Below, in pieces: positions 43,357 through 52,163 of a DNA stretch of 64,000 bases (the first letter of the stretch is position 1; each line of letters starts with the position of its first letter). Both the position numbers and the translations under genes were made by a program. Location of the stretch: the NCBI GenBank assembly GCA_025060105.1, contig JANXCS010000004.1, forward strand, positions 62,001-126,000, read 5' to 3'. The notes beneath the pieces were generated by a model that saw only the letters and a program-made list of their open reading frames with translations, was not told the DNA's origin and did no database searches. Source of the stretch: Pseudothermotoga sp. GTDB lineage: Bacteria > Thermotogota > Thermotogae > Thermotogales > DSM-5069.

Positions 43357-44092
43357 ACCACCGCTCCTTCTGCAATTTCAGCGTAATAGCGATATCTCTC
43401 AGCTTCATTCTCATTTCAAGACCGTTCGTACCGAGAAAGAACCACTCTTCACCTTTCAACCAGCCCAAAGCGATCGACGTGTTCCCGTCGAGAAACTGTG
43501 CAGACAGATATATGTTCCTTTCCACCATCGCGAAACGGAATCCGTTCTCCGGTAAAATCAAGAACACGAACGGGCCTACGACCGTACTGAAACCGTAACC
43601 GCGACTCGAAATGAAACCTCCCACTTCGAACCATTCGGTGGGGAGTGTTAAACCCACATGGTACTGTCCATCTACATCGATGCAAACGTTGAAGAAAGAA
43701 GTTTTGAAAAAGAGAGCACTCTCCGGACCCAACGTTGCTCCGATGGATCCATCAAAACTCCATGCGACGAGTGAATGCGCATGAAAGTCGATGTTTGAAA
43801 AACTCACCTGAACTTTTTGGGGTGCGTTGAACTTGACCCCTCCACTGCCTAGATCAAGATCGAGGCGTTTCAAACTCTCCAAGGGAGATAACGCCGGTGT
43901 CAACCAGTTTCCATCGAGATTGAATACGAAAGGAAAGTCCAAGACGGCTTGAACGCGCCAAAATTCGATGCGCGGTATCACCCTCAAACCAAAATTGGCG
44001 CCATCACCAACGGCATAATCTAGATTCACAGTCGCTGAGAAACAAACGATTGAAATCAAAAGCAGTGCTGTGATTATGTGCTCCAGCTTCAT
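43325..44092 (-). CDS. Exported beta-rich envelope protein
   Basis: A 255-residue protein with a signal peptide ([15 protein letters not shown]) and then alternating strands with many Gly, Phe and Trp ([51 protein letters not shown]), ending in a strand with terminal Trp. This is the look of an outer-membrane barrel or a toga-associated protein. No family recognised. It lies between the YebC-type gene (4-base overlap) and cheR (32-base overlap). Confidence 0.6.
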   Translation of the reverse strand: MKLEHIITALLLISIVCFSATVNLDYAVGDGANFGLRVIPRIEFWRVQAVLDFPFVFNLDGNWLTPALSPLESLKRLDLDLGSGGVKFNAPQKVQVSFSNIDFHAHSLVAWSFDGSIGATLGPESALFFKTSFFNVCIDVDGQYHVGLTLPTEWFEVGGFISSRGYGFSTVVGPFVFLILPENGFRFAMVERNIYLSAQFLDGNTSIALGWLKGEEWFFLGTNGLEMRMKLRDIAITLKLQKERWYAGLSFPILW

Positions 44093-44850
44093 TGCCCGAG
44101 TTGTGCCAAGATAGCCTCCATCTCGGCATCGTCCATCTCGAAGTTCGAGAAGACTTCTTGAACATCGTCCATGTCTTCCAACGCGTTCAAAAGGGTCAGC
44201 AGTCTCTCGGCATCTTTTCCAGTAACACGGACTGTGCTCTTCGGCACATATCCAATGCTAGCTTCAACTTTGTAACCATTGGCTTCGAGAGCATCTTTGA
44301 TCTTCATCACGTCCTCAGGGCTCGCGATGATCCTGATGGGATCTTCTTGCTCCTTTATGTCCTCCGCACCAGCATCGATGGCGATCATCATGACTTCCTC
44401 AATGTTGGCAACTTGTTCTTTTGGCATTTGCACGATGCCTTTCCTTTCAAACACCCAACTTACCGATCCCGGTTCGGCGAGGCTACCTCCGTGCCTACTC
44501 AAAACGTGTCTCAACTCTTGAGCAGTCCTGTTTTTGTTGTCTGTGAGTGCTCGTATGTACAGAGCTACTCCACCTGGTGCGTAAGCCTCGTAGATGATCT
44601 CTTGAAATTCGGCGCCCTCGATTTCTCCCGTGCCACGTTTGATGGCTCTCTCGATGTTTTCCTTTGGCATGCTCGCCTCTTTCGCTCTTTCGATGGCTGC
44701 CCTGAGACGTGGGTTCGTGTCGGGGTTTCCGCCCCCTTCACGCGCTGCAACGATCAACTCGCGGATCAATTTCGTGAACAACTGCGACCTCTTCGCATCT
44801 TGGGCCATTTTTCTGTGCTTTATATTCGCCCATTTGTTGTGACCAGACAT
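44089..44850 (-). CDS. YebC/PmpR-family protein
   Basis: A 253-residue protein starting with the invariant [14 protein letters not shown]; further signatures are [20 protein letters not shown] and [18 protein letters not shown]. The family was long called transcriptional regulator; recent work on YebC2 and TACO1 relatives places it at translation of proline-rich stretches. Which branch this is I cannot tell by eye. The open frame extends 7 codons further up, but ATG 44850 with GAGGTTGG is clear. Confidence 0.93.
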   Translation of the reverse strand: MSGHNKWANIKHRKMAQDAKRSQLFTKLIRELIVAAREGGGNPDTNPRLRAAIERAKEASMPKENIERAIKRGTGEIEGAEFQEIIYEAYAPGGVALYIRALTDNKNRTAQELRHVLSRHGGSLAEPGSVSWVFERKGIVQMPKEQVANIEEVMMIAIDAGAEDIKEQEDPIRIIASPEDVMKIKDALEANGYKVEASIGYVPKSTVRVTGKDAERLLTLLNALEDMDDVQEVFSNFEMDDAEMEAILAQLGQ

Positions 44851-44867
44851 GATCCAACCTCCCGTCC

Positions 44868-46226
44868 TCAACTTTCAGTTTTTCCCAAATATTTTACCAC
44901 TACCAACGTAGAATCGTCATGCTGAGCAGCTTCACCGCAGAAACGCTTCAGCTCTTCTTCGGCATTTTTGACCATAGTTTGAGCACTTTCATTCGCACAA
45001 CTTTGAAGAACTTCCACAAACCTTTGTAAACCAAACTCTTCGCCGTGTTCATTCCTCGCTTCAGTAACACCGTCGGTGTAGATCACCAAAGCTTCACCAG
45101 GGTGCATCCTGAACTGGGATTCTTCGTAATCCAATTCTTTCACGATGCCCATCGGAAGGGCTTGAGCTTCCATCAACACGGAACCGTCAGCGTGCACGCG
45201 GATGATGGGGTTGTGCCCCGCATTTATCAATCGAACTGTACCGTCCGCATGGAAACACATCAGCGCGATCGTGACGAACCTATCTTCTTCCAAATCTTCA
45301 CACAAAGCGTTGTTCAACTCTTTGGCCAAATGCGAAAGATCAAGTTCACTCTTAACTAGAGTCCTCAAGGTACTCCTCAGAGAAGTCATGAGCAGTGCGG
45401 CAGGAATGCCTTTCCCAGACACGTCCGCAACGGCTACAAGGAGGTTCCCTCTCATCATGATCAGATCGTAATAATCTCCCCCAACTTGTATCGCTGGAAC
45501 CGTTCTCGCCGCTATTTGGAGGTGATCCAATTGAGGCAGGCGCTTGGGAAGTAAGCTCAACTGAATTTGCCTTGCAATTTCAAGTTGTTCTCTCATTCTC
45601 TGTCTTTCGATTTCTCTCCAAAGCCTGGTGTATCTTTCGCACGATGCAGCCAACTGGAAAGCTACAGCCTCGAGTATCTTTCTGTCAGCTGCGGTGAATA
45701 TTCCATGTTCTTTCTCGATCAAGGTTATACGACCCCACTTCGTCTCACTGTTCCCTATCGGTATCGAAAGAAGATTTTTCAGCTTCATCCCATGCTCTGG
45801 CTCGATCAACACCACACCTTTGAAATCTTGAAGGATCTTCTTTGCGATCGAGGTCAGATCCGCCTCGAACTGGTTTTTCTCGTACACCAGATTCTTGCCA
45901 AGCACGTTGAGCTCTATGAAGATCGATTTGAATGGTATAGTCTGCCTGAGCGTTTGGGTCAACGGTTCAAAAACTTCCGAGGGATCCACCACGTTGGCGA
46001 ACAGATTGTTCAGCTCGAAAAGGGTCGATATTTCCTGATACGTTTTGGACAGTTCCTCCAAATGCTCTTCTAAAAGTTTTGTGTATTCTTCACGCAGCTT
46101 GCCCATCTGGTCCAGAAATTCGTTCAACAACTTGAACAGCTCGTTTCGGTTCACAACACCGTCTTGCGACAACATCTTGGCGAAGTTCATCAACTTTTCG
46201 TGAACGCCCTCGAAATCATTTAACAC
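44868..46226 (-). CDS. GAF-SpoIIE type protein serine/threonine phosphatase (RsbU-like)
   Basis: A 452-residue PPM-type phosphatase. An N-terminal coiled-coil region (about 1-75) is followed by a GAF domain (about 75-215), a helix [18 protein letters not shown] and the SpoIIE domain with metal-site motifs [33 protein letters not shown] and HDDSTLVVV. RsbU-type phosphatases act on anti-anti-sigma STAS proteins; no STAS or RsbW gene is here. The receiver protein encoded just upstream (11-base overlap) probably controls it. GTG start. Confidence 0.92.
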   Translation of the reverse strand: MLNDFEGVHEKLMNFAKMLSQDGVVNRNELFKLLNEFLDQMGKLREEYTKLLEEHLEELSKTYQEISTLFELNNLFANVVDPSEVFEPLTQTLRQTIPFKSIFIELNVLGKNLVYEKNQFEADLTSIAKKILQDFKGVVLIEPEHGMKLKNLLSIPIGNSETKWGRITLIEKEHGIFTAADRKILEAVAFQLAASCERYTRLWREIERQRMREQLEIARQIQLSLLPKRLPQLDHLQIAARTVPAIQVGGDYYDLIMMRGNLLVAVADVSGKGIPAALLMTSLRSTLRTLVKSELDLSHLAKELNNALCEDLEEDRFVTIALMCFHADGTVRLINAGHNPIIRVHADGSVLMEAQALPMGIVKELDYEESQFRMHPGEALVIYTDGVTEARNEHGEEFGLQRFVEVLQSCANESAQTMVKNAEEELKRFCGEAAQHDDSTLVVVKYLGKTES

Positions 46227-46590
46227 ACTTCGTCACCCTTCGCACTTCCTCAATGAGCTTGAGCGGGCTGAACGGTTTGGTCAAAAACCCATTTGCTCCA
46301 TACTGTAACGCTGTTTTCGCGTCGTCTTCGCCACCCTTCGCTGTCAGGATGATCACCGGTATGTTAGAAGTCTCTTGGTCAGATCGAATACGCTTTAGAA
46401 CCTCAAAACCGTTGAGGTGTGGCATCATGATGTCTAGTACGATGAGGTCTGGTTTGTTAGATTTGATTTTCTCCAGAGCCTCAACACCATCCTTAGCTTC
46501 TTCCACAGTGAAACCTTCTTTGGTCAAATTGAAATTGACGATCTTCCTCAGCACTTCTGAATCATCGACAACTAATACTCTACAGCCCAA
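46216..46590 (-). CDS. Single-domain response regulator (CheY-like)
   Basis: A 124-residue receiver: VLVVDDSEVLRKIV, phosphoacceptor Asp in PDLIVLDIMMPHLNG, IILTAKGG and the Lys in GFLTKPFSPLKLIEEV. No output domain. TTG 46590 is chosen because GGAGGCGAAAGC lies directly before it and the receiver then begins at once; the longer frame from 46632 adds residues without family support. It overlaps the DUF2344 gene by 19 bases and the phosphatase gene by 11. Confidence 0.9.
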   Translation of the reverse strand: MGCRVLVVDDSEVLRKIVNFNLTKEGFTVEEAKDGVEALEKIKSNKPDLIVLDIMMPHLNGFEVLKRIRSDQETSNIPVIILTAKGGEDDAKTALQYGANGFLTKPFSPLKLIEEVRRVTKCVK

Positions 46591-47240
46591 GCTTTCGCCT
46601 CCAACACATCGTCTAAGTTGTTTTGACCGCACAAAGCTCGAAGTCTCTGTACCAAAACAAATTCACACGACTCCACTGACAAAGGTTCGTAAAGGTATCT
46701 CGCCCTCACGACATTGTTCCTATTTTGAGAATATACTATAACAATGAACTTTCCAACCTTTTCAAAATGAATTTCGTTGAAAAACTCTCTCATCTTTCCT
46801 TTTTTTCCTTTTTCCTCCAAATTCACTTCATATTCCGGATCAAACCGTGACAGGTCCACACACTTCGAAGGGAGAATCACCCTGAAGAGATACCCACTGA
46901 CCAGTTTGTTTGGATCTTCTTCGGTCCACCAGATTCGAACTGGTTCCAAATTCCTGACCGATGTCAATTTTAACCTCTTTAAAAGATCAGGTTCATGCCC
47001 TTTCACCTCGACCCTCACGTACAGAGCGAGGTTGAAAACACCCGTTGGGGTCGGATCTAGGAAGGAGATCTTAGGTTTTCTGTGAAAACCTTGGCTGAAC
47101 ACCATGTGCGCACCGGCTCTTCTGAAATTCCTTTCTATGGCATTCGCAGTTTCTATAGCCGATAGGAAGCGCAAGAGCCCAACCTTTTTGTATTTCACCA
47201 CCGCATGCACTCGCACCACATCCGCATCGAAAACTTTCAC
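46572..47240 (-). CDS. DUF2344 / radical-SAM-linked protein (TIGR03936-like)
   Basis: A 222-residue protein with the DUF2344 pattern: VGLLRFLSAIETANAIERNFRRAGAH split around residues 20-45, FSQGFHRKPKISFLDPTP, then LALYVRVEVKG. In many bacteria this domain is fused to or next to a B12-binding radical SAM protein; here it stands alone and no radical SAM gene is in view. The start is uncertain: GTG 47240 has no ribosome binding site and lies at the predicted transcript start, and GTG 47219 is another option. Confidence 0.78.
   Translation of the reverse strand: MKVFDADVVRVHAVVKYKKVGLLRFLSAIETANAIERNFRRAGAHMVFSQGFHRKPKISFLDPTPTGVFNLALYVRVEVKGHEPDLLKRLKLTSVRNLEPVRIWWTEEDPNKLVSGYLFRVILPSKCVDLSRFDPEYEVNLEEKGKKGKMREFFNEIHFEKVGKFIVIVYSQNRNNVVRARYLYEPLSVESCEFVLVQRLRALCGQNNLDDVLEAKAWAVEY
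46588..46604 (-). repeat. 17-base inverted repeat, left copy
   Basis: TTGGAGGCGAAAGCTTG, read on the minus strand, is identical to 47261-47277 on the plus strand. Each copy holds a Shine-Dalgarno sequence and ends on the TTG start codon of a gene (response regulator here, HD protein there). The pair flanks the DUF2344 gene in inverted orientation. Confidence 0.6.
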
Positions 47241-47255
47241 TCGCTCGATTATACT
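47227..47255 (+). promoter_or_regulatory. Promoter of the HD phosphohydrolase gene
   Basis: TCGAAA (47227-47232), a 17-base spacer and TATACT (47250-47255). The transcript would start near 47262, leaving a leader of about 13 bases. It lies within the first codons of the divergent DUF2344 gene. Confidence 0.55.
47248..47253 (-). promoter_or_regulatory. Overlapping divergent -10 of the nine-gene minus-strand run
   Basis: TATAAT on the minus strand, sharing four bases with the plus-strand TATACT at 47250-47255. Transcription would begin at about 47241, one base before GTG 47240. No good -35 is visible. Confidence 0.45.
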
Positions 47256-47260
47256 ATGTT

Positions 47261-47277
47261 TTGGAGGCGAAAGCTTG
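47261..47277 (+). repeat. 17-base inverted repeat, right copy
   Basis: Same 17 bases as the left copy but on the plus strand. It is the ribosome binding site and TTG start codon of the HD phosphohydrolase gene. Confidence 0.6.
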
Positions 47278-48771
47278 TACTACAAAGTATCACGAGATCC
47301 AATACATTCAGAGATATTCCTCTATCCTCTCGAAATCCTCGCAGCGGACACTCGACCCGTACAGAGATTGAGACAACTTTCTCAACTCGTTGGAGCTGAG
47401 CTCGTTTATCCCGGTGCGAGCCATACGCGCTTTGCACACTCACTCGGTGTCATGCACATCGCTGGGCTCTATGCTGATAGATTGTTTCCAGAACATTCCA
47501 AAAGGCGCATAATACGTCTCGCTGGCATGTTGCACGATGTTGGACACGGTCCGTTCAGCCACCAGTTCGACGACGTTGTTTATCGACGCATGGGTGTGCA
47601 AGATGGACACGATGGACACAGGGAAAAAATCTTGCTCGAGCTGATGCCCGGTGAGATGTTCAAAGCTTACCAAAGGATTTCCGATCCCAAGAAAAAAAGT
47701 GCCATCGTTGAAGATATGAAACGAACCGTGGGCTTTGAAGAAATCACGCTCCAAAGCCTGAGGGTGCTCATGGAAGAAGTCAACAACATATTCAAAGGTG
47801 AAGAGGTGGGTAGCGTCGAGTACAACGTAGTGCAAGGGCCACTCGGTGCGGATAGAATGGATTTCTTGCTCAGGGATGCGTACTACAGTGGCACAACTCA
47901 CTTCGGAGTCGGGGCGGTGGACAGGATCATCAGGAATGCCTATACGAAAGTGAAGAGTTCCAAATCCATACTGTGTTACCATGTGAAGATCTTGGATCAG
48001 ATATACACCAGTCTGTTTGGAAGATTCATGATGTACAAGAACGTTTATTTCCACAAAACGTCTAGGGCAGCTGATCTCATGATACAGGAAATACTCTCTT
48101 TGGTCTATAAACCACTCAAGCTCGCAGAGAGAGTGAACGATCTAGAGAAATTCTTAGATCTGACTGATCAAGCTTTGCTCGCAGAGATAAAACTCGAAGT
48201 TAGAAAAATCTTTGAAAAATACGGTGTGAGTGATGAAAACCAGCTCGAAACCGTGGATCTAACTGAGGATGAGTACAACTTGATAGAGGCCTACAAGATA
48301 TTGAAAAGGTTGGAAAGCAGAGACCTTTGGAAGTTGATCGTCGAGATCGCGTTCACAGCGGAGGGTGTGGACCCCTACATCATGAGCATCGGTGTCGTCG
48401 CAGACACACTGCAGAAGATCAGGTTGAGGCTTGAGAAGCTCGTTGAACAAGAGAACGTCCCAGACGATGACAGAAAGCATATAAAAAAGATCCTGGATGA
48501 TTTCGAAACCATATTCAAATCCGATACGCCATACAAGTTATCTCTGGTACATCCACAGGAATTTCTGAACAGCAATGTGTTCCTTTACAACCCCCAAACT
48601 GACGAAGTCATCTCTCTTGAAGATTACGTCAAAAACTATCCAGCTTACCGATTGCTGGCGAGCAATCTGGTGCAGATCGTGAGAATCTATGTGACAGAAG
48701 ACGTGCGTGACATTCTAACGAAATACAACGTTGTGCCGAGCGTGAAACTCCAATTGACCACGAAGTGGTGA
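47275..48771 (+). CDS. HD-domain phosphohydrolase (dGTPase/SAMHD1-like)
   Basis: A 498-residue protein of the YdhJ/SAMHD1-like HD family. It starts with a SRDPIHSEIFLYPLE segment and RPVQRLRQLSQL, then GASHTRFAHSLGVMHIA and the HD pair in LAGMLHDVGHGPFSHQFD; the QGPLGADRMDFLLRD segment completes the metal site. Relatives cleave dNTPs or other nucleotides; the substrate here is unknown. TTG 47275 follows GGAGGCGAAAGC; the frame is open further upstream but that part is antisense to DUF2344. It abuts the convergent DUF1385 gene with no gap. Confidence 0.85.
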   Translation: MYYKVSRDPIHSEIFLYPLEILAADTRPVQRLRQLSQLVGAELVYPGASHTRFAHSLGVMHIAGLYADRLFPEHSKRRIIRLAGMLHDVGHGPFSHQFDDVVYRRMGVQDGHDGHREKILLELMPGEMFKAYQRISDPKKKSAIVEDMKRTVGFEEITLQSLRVLMEEVNNIFKGEEVGSVEYNVVQGPLGADRMDFLLRDAYYSGTTHFGVGAVDRIIRNAYTKVKSSKSILCYHVKILDQIYTSLFGRFMMYKNVYFHKTSRAADLMIQEILSLVYKPLKLAERVNDLEKFLDLTDQALLAEIKLEVRKIFEKYGVSDENQLETVDLTEDEYNLIEAYKILKRLESRDLWKLIVEIAFTAEGVDPYIMSIGVVADTLQKIRLRLEKLVEQENVPDDDRKHIKKILDDFETIFKSDTPYKLSLVHPQEFLNSNVFLYNPQTDEVISLEDYVKNYPAYRLLASNLVQIVRIYVTEDVRDILTKYNVVPSVKLQLTTKW

Positions 48772-49644
48772 TCAACCGAAATATTCTGGACCCTCCACCT
48801 TCGAAGCCTGTGGTAGGACTCTCTTCAAAGCAACTATTGCGACTTCGATCTGAGAATCGTCTGGTTTCGCTGTCGTGATCTTTTGAAAGAATAAACCCGG
48901 ATAGAACAGTACCTTCAACAACTTAGCATTCTTAGCAGAAACTCTGAGTAACTCGTATGAAAAACCAGCCGTCACTGGGAGAAACAGAATCCTGCTGAGC
49001 AACCTCCAAGCGAAGTTTCTCGAAGCCAATGGATTGACCAAAGACAAAATCACGATCGAAAGGATCAAAAATATCATGATGAAACTCGTACCACACCTGG
49101 GGTGTATCGTTCCGTATTTTTTCACATTCTCTACACTCAATTCCTCTCCGTGTTCATAAGCATTTATAGCCATGTGTTCAGCACCGTGGTATTGGAACAG
49201 CCTCTTGACATCTGGAAAGAAAGATATCATCCACACATAGAGTACGAAGAGGAAAAGCCTGAAGGCTCCTTCGACTACTGCGAAGAGTATCTCATTGTGT
49301 TTGAGCACTTGGAACAAACTGGTGATGAACATCGGTAAAAGAACGAAAAGCCCCACAGCCAACCCGATGGCAAACAGCGTGGACCAGAACAATTCGGATT
49401 TTTTGAATTTCTCACCGCTGCTCAACTCTGCAGATCTATTCAACGCCTTTATCCCGAAGTACAGAGAATAGTACAAACTTGCAAAACCTCTCACAATCGG
49501 TATTTTGAACAGCTTCCCTTTGATCGGGGTGTCCTGTGAAAGATCTTCAAGTACGATCTCACCATCTTTGTTTCTAACGGCCATAGATGCTTTACTTCCA
49601 AGCATCAACACACCTTCGATGATCGCTTGACCACCTATCCTCAC
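48772..49644 (-). CDS. DUF1385 (YqhQ-like) membrane protein
   Basis: A 290-residue protein. The N-terminus has GGQAIIEGVLMLGSKASMAV, which defines the family, and then four or five membrane helices (IGLAVGLFVLLPMFI, FRLFLFVLYVWMISFF, FIMIFLILSIVILSLV). YHGAEHMAINAYEHGEELS and HPRCGTSFIM form a conserved His/Glu/Cys patch that suggests metal binding. Biochemical function unknown. GTG start with GAGGAGGTAG upstream. Confidence 0.88.
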   Translation of the reverse strand: MRIGGQAIIEGVLMLGSKASMAVRNKDGEIVLEDLSQDTPIKGKLFKIPIVRGFASLYYSLYFGIKALNRSAELSSGEKFKKSELFWSTLFAIGLAVGLFVLLPMFITSLFQVLKHNEILFAVVEGAFRLFLFVLYVWMISFFPDVKRLFQYHGAEHMAINAYEHGEELSVENVKKYGTIHPRCGTSFIMIFLILSIVILSLVNPLASRNFAWRLLSRILFLPVTAGFSYELLRVSAKNAKLLKVLFYPGLFFQKITTAKPDDSQIEVAIVALKRVLPQASKVEGPEYFG

Positions 49645-49656
49645 GTCGCTACCTCC

Positions 49657-50952
49657 TCAGCATTTTGGAAGTCTCACGATGAACTCGCTACCTTTCCCAA
49701 CTTCGCTTAAAACTTCTATATCACCGTTCATCGCCTTTACGAGCTTGTCGACCAGAGCCAAGCCCAAACCATAACCCGGTGTGGAACGAGATCTGTCGGA
49801 TTTGTAGAACTTCTGGAATATCTTCTTCTTCTCTGATTCCTCTATACCAACTCCGAAGTCTTTGACGCTGATCCATCCCTCTCCACAACGTAAGATAACC
49901 TTCTTCTCCTGAGTCGAAAATTTCACTGCGTTCTCCACCAAAGCTTTGAGAATGAGCTGTAGAGCTCTCACATCGGCACAACCGTATCCTTCACCTTCAA
50001 CTTGAAAGTTGAAGTCTCTGAACTGCTTGGAGAAATCTTCACTAGCTTCTTGAAGAAATCTTCTAAGATCCAACTTCACCAGTTCGATTTTCGCTACAGG
50101 TTTAGATAAAGTCAACAAATCTTCCGTCAGATTTATGACCTGCTGAACGGTCTCTCTTATCGTTCTAGCCGACTCCACAACGATGCCGCTGTTCGTCGAG
50201 AACTTTTCGACCAACTCGGCGTAACCTTGAATGCTCGTGAGCGGTGTCCTCAACTCGTGAGAAACGTCGTTCAAGAAATCGTTCTGCATCTCAAAACCAA
50301 GTTGCAATCTGTTGAGCATGTCGTTGATCGTCCTTGCAAGTTGAGAAACTTCATCTTCCTTACCAGGATCGTACACACGCTTGCTCAAATCCGAGGCACT
50401 TATGCTCCTCAATTCCTCAGTGATGCGCCTCATGGGAGCGAGGGATTTGTTAACAAAATAGTGCCCTAGCAAAAAGGAAATGAGGGTGAAGATGATCCAG
50501 AGGATCAAAAACATGCGAGAAAGCAATCTAAGGAAATCTCCGATTCCTCCTGCGGGGGAAAGTAGGAACAACTCACTTTGACCTAAAATGGTTTGCGCGA
50601 TGATTCTCACAACGAAGTACTCATTGTTACCGAGTTTGAGGTAAGTGGGCCTTCTTGTGGCAAGAACGTGTGACAAAAACCGTCTGAAATTTTCATTTTC
50701 CGTGTCTATAGTTCCAAAGATCACCTCACCGGAGGAATTGATGATGACCAAACCCGGAGGCAACCTATGTCTGAGTATATTCCTCATTGGTGCACTGAGG
50801 TAGGAAGATACTGCCTGTCTGAGAGCGTCAACCGAGCGTGCTATGTGGACCTGTTTTGTGACGTTGTAGGCCAGAAGCAAACCCAATCCGAGTATCAGCG
50901 AAAAAAGGATCGTTTGCATTATGCTGAGCTTCCACTTAAGCGTCGAGAACAT
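49657..50952 (-). CDS. Membrane sensor histidine kinase
   Basis: About 431 residues. Two membrane helices (TILFSLILGLGLLLAYNV near 13-30 and MFLILWIIFTLISFLLG near 145-161) enclose an extracytoplasmic sensor of about 110 residues. A HAMP domain (RRITEELRSISASDLSKRV), the phosphoacceptor H in DVSHELRTPLTSIQGYAELV, an N box (LVENAVKFS) and GYGLGLALVDKLV follow. ATG 50952 is favoured over TTG 50958 for spacing to GAGAGG. It overlaps the response regulator gene by 17 bases, so the two form one system; signal unknown. Confidence 0.92.
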   Translation of the reverse strand: MFSTLKWKLSIMQTILFSLILGLGLLLAYNVTKQVHIARSVDALRQAVSSYLSAPMRNILRHRLPPGLVIINSSGEVIFGTIDTENENFRRFLSHVLATRRPTYLKLGNNEYFVVRIIAQTILGQSELFLLSPAGGIGDFLRLLSRMFLILWIIFTLISFLLGHYFVNKSLAPMRRITEELRSISASDLSKRVYDPGKEDEVSQLARTINDMLNRLQLGFEMQNDFLNDVSHELRTPLTSIQGYAELVEKFSTNSGIVVESARTIRETVQQVINLTEDLLTLSKPVAKIELVKLDLRRFLQEASEDFSKQFRDFNFQVEGEGYGCADVRALQLILKALVENAVKFSTQEKKVILRCGEGWISVKDFGVGIEESEKKKIFQKFYKSDRSRSTPGYGLGLALVDKLVKAMNGDIEVLSEVGKGSEFIVRLPKC

Positions 50953-51589
50953 ACCCAATCCCTCTCACAGTCTTGAGAAACTTCGCAACATCACCGAGTT
51001 TATTCCTCAGGTATTTCACATACACGTCTACTACGTTCCGACTTATGTTTTCAGAATCACCCCAGACTTTCTCCAAGATTTGTTCTCTGCTCACCACCTC
51101 ACCTCGATGTTCACAGAGCATCTCCAATATGGCAGCTTCCCTGTCTGAGAGACTGGTCTCACTCCCATCCTCAAAATAAAGCTTTCTCATCTTTGGAACG
51201 AACGTTACTGAACCTATGCGGAAGGTTTCCTTCTTTCTGACTCTCCTCGCCACACTTTCTACACGCGCTAAAAGCTCATCCAAGTGAAACGGCTTTGGAA
51301 CGTAATCGTCCGCACCTTTCTTGAGACCACGGATCCTGTTCTCCACTTCGCTCCGTGCAGTCAGCACGACTACTCCAACCTCTTCATCAACGGACCTGAT
51401 CTTCTCTAAAACTTCGAATCCATCCATACCGGGTAGCATCAAATCCAAAACGACCACTGCTGGATCGAACAATTGAAAGAGTTGCCAGCCTTCTTCCCCG
51501 TCTTTGGCGATCTTCACTTCATAACCATGACCTTCGAAGAGGATCTGCAGCAATCGTGAAATTTTCTGATCATCTTCCACTATCAGCAA
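50936..51589 (-). CDS. OmpR-family response regulator
   Basis: A receiver (LIVEDDQKISRLL, phosphoacceptor Asp in AVVVLDLMLPGMDGFEV, VLTAR, VPKPFHLDELLAR) joined to a winged-helix DNA-binding domain (SDREAAILEMLCEHRGEVV, VDVYVKYLRNKLG, VRGIGYVLDA). Partner of the kinase that follows. From TTG 51589 it has 217 residues. An ATT at 51595 in the same frame lies 10 bases after AAGGAG and would give MRLLIVEDD, the usual receiver start, while the TTG is 16 bases from that site; TGA closes the frame just before. It overlaps the transglycosylase gene by 20 bases. Confidence 0.92.
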   Translation of the reverse strand: MLIVEDDQKISRLLQILFEGHGYEVKIAKDGEEGWQLFQLFDPAVVVLDLMLPGMDGFEVLEKIRSVDEEVGVVVLTARSEVENRIRGLKKGADDYVPKPFHLDELLARVESVARRVRKKETFRIGSVTFVPKMRKLYFEDGSETSLSDREAAILEMLCEHRGEVVSREQILEKVWGDSENISRNVVDVYVKYLRNKLGDVAKFLKTVRGIGYVLDA

Positions 51590-52115
51590 GCGAATAGTTC
51601 ATCAGCTCCTTATAACGATCCAGCACCTTCACTGCGTAAGAACTTCTGGAGTTACCACCATTGTAAGCTTCCAACGCTTTGAGGATGTTTCCTGAAAACC
51701 TTTCAAGCTGGTACTTCAAATACAACGTACCCATCTCCACGTTGAGCTTGTGATCCCACAACAATCGTGCCCAGCCGTCCTCAGGCTCCTTCAAACCAAA
51801 AATGCGACAAACAAACCGCGCCGTCTCAGGTTTTATCTGCATTAAACCCAGTTCACCGTGAAGTCCAACAACGTTTCTGAACTCGCTCTCCACCGAAATC
51901 AAAGAGATTATGAGCACGTGATCCACATCGAATTTCTCACTGACTTCAAGTATAGTTCTGTAAAGATTTTCAATGTACGTGTTGTCCGTAACCAAGCCGT
52001 GCTTCGAACGTGTTTCGAAGACGAGTTTGAAGAACCAAGCTGGTATCTCCACGGCCATCAAAAGGATCGATTGAAAAAACACCACCAAAATTGTTAACAA
52101 TCTCACAGTTTTCAT
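51570..52115 (-). CDS. Lytic transglycosylase (SLT domain), exported
   Basis: A 181-residue cell-wall enzyme. An N-terminal helix (LLTILVVFFQSILLMAV) acts as signal or anchor. The SLT domain has the catalytic Glu in IISLISVESEFRN, then GELGLMQIKPETA and ALEAYNGGNSR, the three classic motifs. It cleaves the glycan strand of peptidoglycan to anhydromuropeptides. ATG 52115 gives the signal peptide at the right place; the upstream frame overlaps the dnaX promoter. It begins the transglycosylase-OmpR-kinase run. Confidence 0.88.
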   Translation of the reverse strand: MKTVRLLTILVVFFQSILLMAVEIPAWFFKLVFETRSKHGLVTDNTYIENLYRTILEVSEKFDVDHVLIISLISVESEFRNVVGLHGELGLMQIKPETARFVCRIFGLKEPEDGWARLLWDHKLNVEMGTLYLKYQLERFSGNILKALEAYNGGNSRSSYAVKVLDRYKELMNYSLADSGR

Positions 52116-52136
52116 CCTTTCTGTATCCTCCGTTTC

Positions 52137-52145
52137 TGTTATAAT
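52137..52145 (+). promoter_or_regulatory. Extended -10 promoter of dnaX
   Basis: TGTTATAAT: a TGn element directly before TATAAT (52140-52145). Start expected near 52152, about 12 bases before ATG 52164. Confidence 0.55.
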
Positions 52146-52163
52146 GTGAAATTGGTGAACAGT

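Noticed and set aside
44092-44925. Plus-strand open frame of 277 codons
   Set aside because: Exact antisense of the yebC gene, whose minus-strand protein is clearly real.
47104-47274. Upstream extension of the HD phosphohydrolase
   Set aside because: It is antisense to DUF2344 codons; GGAGGCGAAAGC before TTG 47275 fits better and homologues start near that point.
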